NCBI GenBank assembly: GCA_025354885.1
Contig: JANXLY010000167.1
Span: forward strand, 1-36,331
Reading direction: 5' to 3'
Length of the DNA: 36,331 bases
Source: Acidobacteriota bacterium
GTDB taxonomy: Bacteria; Acidobacteriota; Terriglobia; Bryobacterales; Bryobacteraceae
The position numbers and the translations under genes are program-made. The notes beneath the pieces were generated by a model, which saw nothing but the letters and a program-made list of their open reading frames with translations, did not search any database and was not told the origin of the DNA. Within the stretch, counting starts at the first letter, position 1. Each line of letters begins with the position of its first letter. Positions 34,739-36,331 of the stretch are shown one piece after another.

Positions 34739-36331
34739 CTAAATTCGCCCTTCCCATCGCAAACCCAAACGAAACAATAGAGGTCCACCAGTCTGCGGAA
34801 AAGGAGTAAACCCCGTCAGAATCCGCCGATCCGCCATATTTTCAATCGCCAGCGTAGCCTTCAGCCCGTGCCCCAATTCCTGCCTCGCACTCAATTGCAA
34901 CAATGCAAATCCCGGCAATAGCTGCGTATTCCGGTCATCCTCAAACTGCAATGCTGAGGTCCGCATGCTTAGGGTCACCAGTGTCTTCGGACCATACCAG
35001 CTTGCCTGCGCACTCCCCTGATGCTTCGGCACTTGCGGCAATCGCTCCCGCGTCACATAGCGCGAATCCGCCATCAGATAAGAAGCCTCCAATCGAAACT
35101 GCTTCACTCGCTTCTCAACCTCGGCTTCAATCCCTCGCACCGTCGCCGCCGCCGCATTGCGCCTCTGCCTTACCACTGCCGCCGCACTGCTCGACAGCGT
35201 CACATTCGTGATCAAATCTCCAATTTCCTTATAAAATCCCCCAGCCCGCACTGTAAACGTCTCAGCCCTGTAATCCAGACCCGTCTCCACCGCCCAAAGC
35301 TTCTCTGCCTTCAGATTCGCGTTCGCCTGAGTCGTAGTATTCCCCGCCCGAAACTCCCGATACAACTCATTCAAAGTCGGCGCCCGAAAACTCTTATAGG
35401 CACTCGCCCTCCACCGGAAAGCCCCCATCCCGTAAGCCAAGCCACCCGACGGTTGATAAAAGTTCCCCGCCTTGCCCGCATATTGAAAACGCGATCCAAG
35501 AAACAACTGCAAGTTCCCAAACTTCGCATCTCCCTGCCCAAATAATCCAGTCTGCGTCTGCGTCCCCCCGCCAACTCGCAGTCCCACCGGAATCACCGTC
35601 TCAGAACTTGTGCCATCCACATTCTGCGCATCCGTCCCCACTGTCCAGTTGTAGCGCCCCGGCTTCCCCTTCAAATAACCCCCACCGCCAAACGCAGTCG
35701 AAGGTACGCTCTGATAACTGGTCAGCCGCTCCGAATTCCGGTCTGCCGCAATCGTCGAAAAACTCTGGTGATACTGCTGCCGGGAGTGATACCCCGTCAA
35801 GCCCAAACTGGCCGCCCCAAAATCTCGCGAGTAGTTCCCGCTCAGAGTCCCCAGGCTCGTCGAATTCGTCTGCAACGGCGTACCGTTGTCCCGCTCCTCA
35901 GTCAGAATATCCACCTTCAAACTCATCCGCTCCCGATCCGTCGAATAATCTGCCTTAAAAGCCCCAGCCGCAAATCGCACCCCCGCCTGCGTATCTGCCT
36001 TCCCTGCTCTCTCCTTCGGCACTATCAAATACCCATCCGTATCAAAGGCCCGAAAGAACCCGCTCACCCCAAACTTCCGGATCACATGCGAAAATCCAGC
36101 ACTCGGCTGGATCGTGCCCAGATTCCCACCCTCCATTCCCAAACTCAACCGCATCGGCTCGGCAGCTCGTGTAAACAATGCCACACTCCCCGACATCGTC
36201 CGGTCTCCAAACACACTCGTAGTCGCCCCACGCGTCACTTCCACCCGGTCCACTTCTTCACTCGGAATCCGCGTCCAGTAAATCCACCCGCCAAACGGAT
36301 CATTCACCGGCACCCCATCCCACAACACCAG
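34739..36331 (-). CDS. TonB-dependent receptor, C-terminal part; N-terminus outside window
   Basis: The frame continues through the right edge of the window (the last codons read LVLWDGVPVND), so the plug domain and signal lie outside. What remains is the end of the plug (VEVTRGATTSVFGDRTMSG, a TonB-plug motif) and the beta-barrel, with many alternating aromatic strands such as FRWRASAYKSFRAPTLNELYREFRAG (cited as YKSFRAPTLNELYREFR). The NELYREFR segment and the terminal FRLGLRWEGRI strand are typical of siderophore or cobalamin type receptors. The substrate cannot be told. The gene lies 43 bp before the ECF sigma operon on the same strand. Confidence 0.92.
   Translation of the reverse strand: MVLWDGVPVNDPFGGWIYWTRIPSEEVDRVEVTRGATTSVFGDRTMSGSVALFTRAAEPMRLSLGMEGGNLGTIQPSAGFSHVIRKFGVSGFFRAFDTDGYLIVPKERAGKADTQAGVRFAAGAFKADYSTDRERMSLKVDILTEERDNGTPLQTNSTSLGTLSGNYSRDFGAASLGLTGYHSRQQYHQSFSTIAADRNSERLTSYQSVPSTAFGGGGYLKGKPGRYNWTVGTDAQNVDGTSSETVIPVGLRVGGGTQTQTGLFGQGDAKFGNLQLFLGSRFQYAGKAGNFYQPSGGLAYGMGAFRWRASAYKSFRAPTLNELYREFRAGNTTTQANANLKAEKLWAVETGLDYRAETFTVRAGGFYKEIGDLITNVTLSSSAAAVVRQRRNAAAATVRGIEAEVEKRVKQFRLEASYLMADSRYVTRERLPQVPKHQGSAQASWYGPKTLVTLSMRTSALQFEDDRNTQLLPGFALLQLSARQELGHGLKATLAIENMADRRILTGFTPFPQTGGPLLFRLGLRWEGRI

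Noticed and set aside
36200..36331. Start of the receptor at the TTG near 36328
   Set aside because: The frame stays open to the window edge and the plug domain is missing, so the gene is truncated and does not begin there.

Overview
The window looks like chromosomal DNA of an acidobacterium close to Bryobacter, Solibacter or Paludibaculum. The evidence is moderately high GC, secreted proteins with Tat-type leaders, a dioxygenase carrying what looks like the Solibacter-type C-terminal domain, a large Asp-box beta-propeller protein, three Gfo/Idh/MocA oxidoreductases (two with secretion leaders), and an ECF sigma operon beside a TonB-type receptor. This assignment is an inference from gene content; no rRNA or other marker gene fixes the taxon.

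Left edge (1-1450): the 3' part of an IS66-family element. Its right terminal repeat ends inside a gene whose remaining 3' end resembles a SAM-dependent methyltransferase. Next (1491-5713, minus strand) is a translation and nucleotide operon, rplM-rpsI-rpsB-tsf-pyrH-frr, with a recognisable promoter before rplM and a hairpin terminator after frr. After it (5788-9643, minus) comes a three-gene unit encoding a CBS-domain protein, a double-domain universal stress protein and phosphoenolpyruvate synthase, which suggests an energy or redox stress response.

The middle (9762-19894, mostly plus) is accessory metabolism: a Tat-exported intradiol dioxygenase, an SDR oxidoreductase, a 1027-residue Asp-box propeller, an exported PPC/DUF296 protein, a small propeller protein, a Tat-type Gfo/Idh/MocA oxidoreductase, and a membrane Ser/Thr kinase fused to a formylglycine-generating-enzyme-like domain that lacks the catalytic cysteines.

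From 19907 to 23876 (minus) lies a tightly packed five-gene operon: terpene-cyclase-fold protein, DUF362 protein, small membrane protein, LolA-like protein and multispanning acyltransferase. I consider it the best candidate for an undescribed envelope-related system. Upstream of it are two poorly known secreted proteins and a decayed C-terminal copy of one of them (about 23892-24011).

The right part (26034-36331) holds two more Gfo/Idh/MocA oxidoreductases and a secreted hypothetical protein. It also holds a surface-glycan module (GT2, a GT-C membrane glycosyltransferase and a divergent FAD-dependent amine-oxidase/mutase-like enzyme), an ECF sigma / anti-sigma-like / Spy-CpxP-like operon, and the C-terminal part of a TonB-dependent receptor that runs off the right edge. 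I saw no tRNA, rRNA or CRISPR array.
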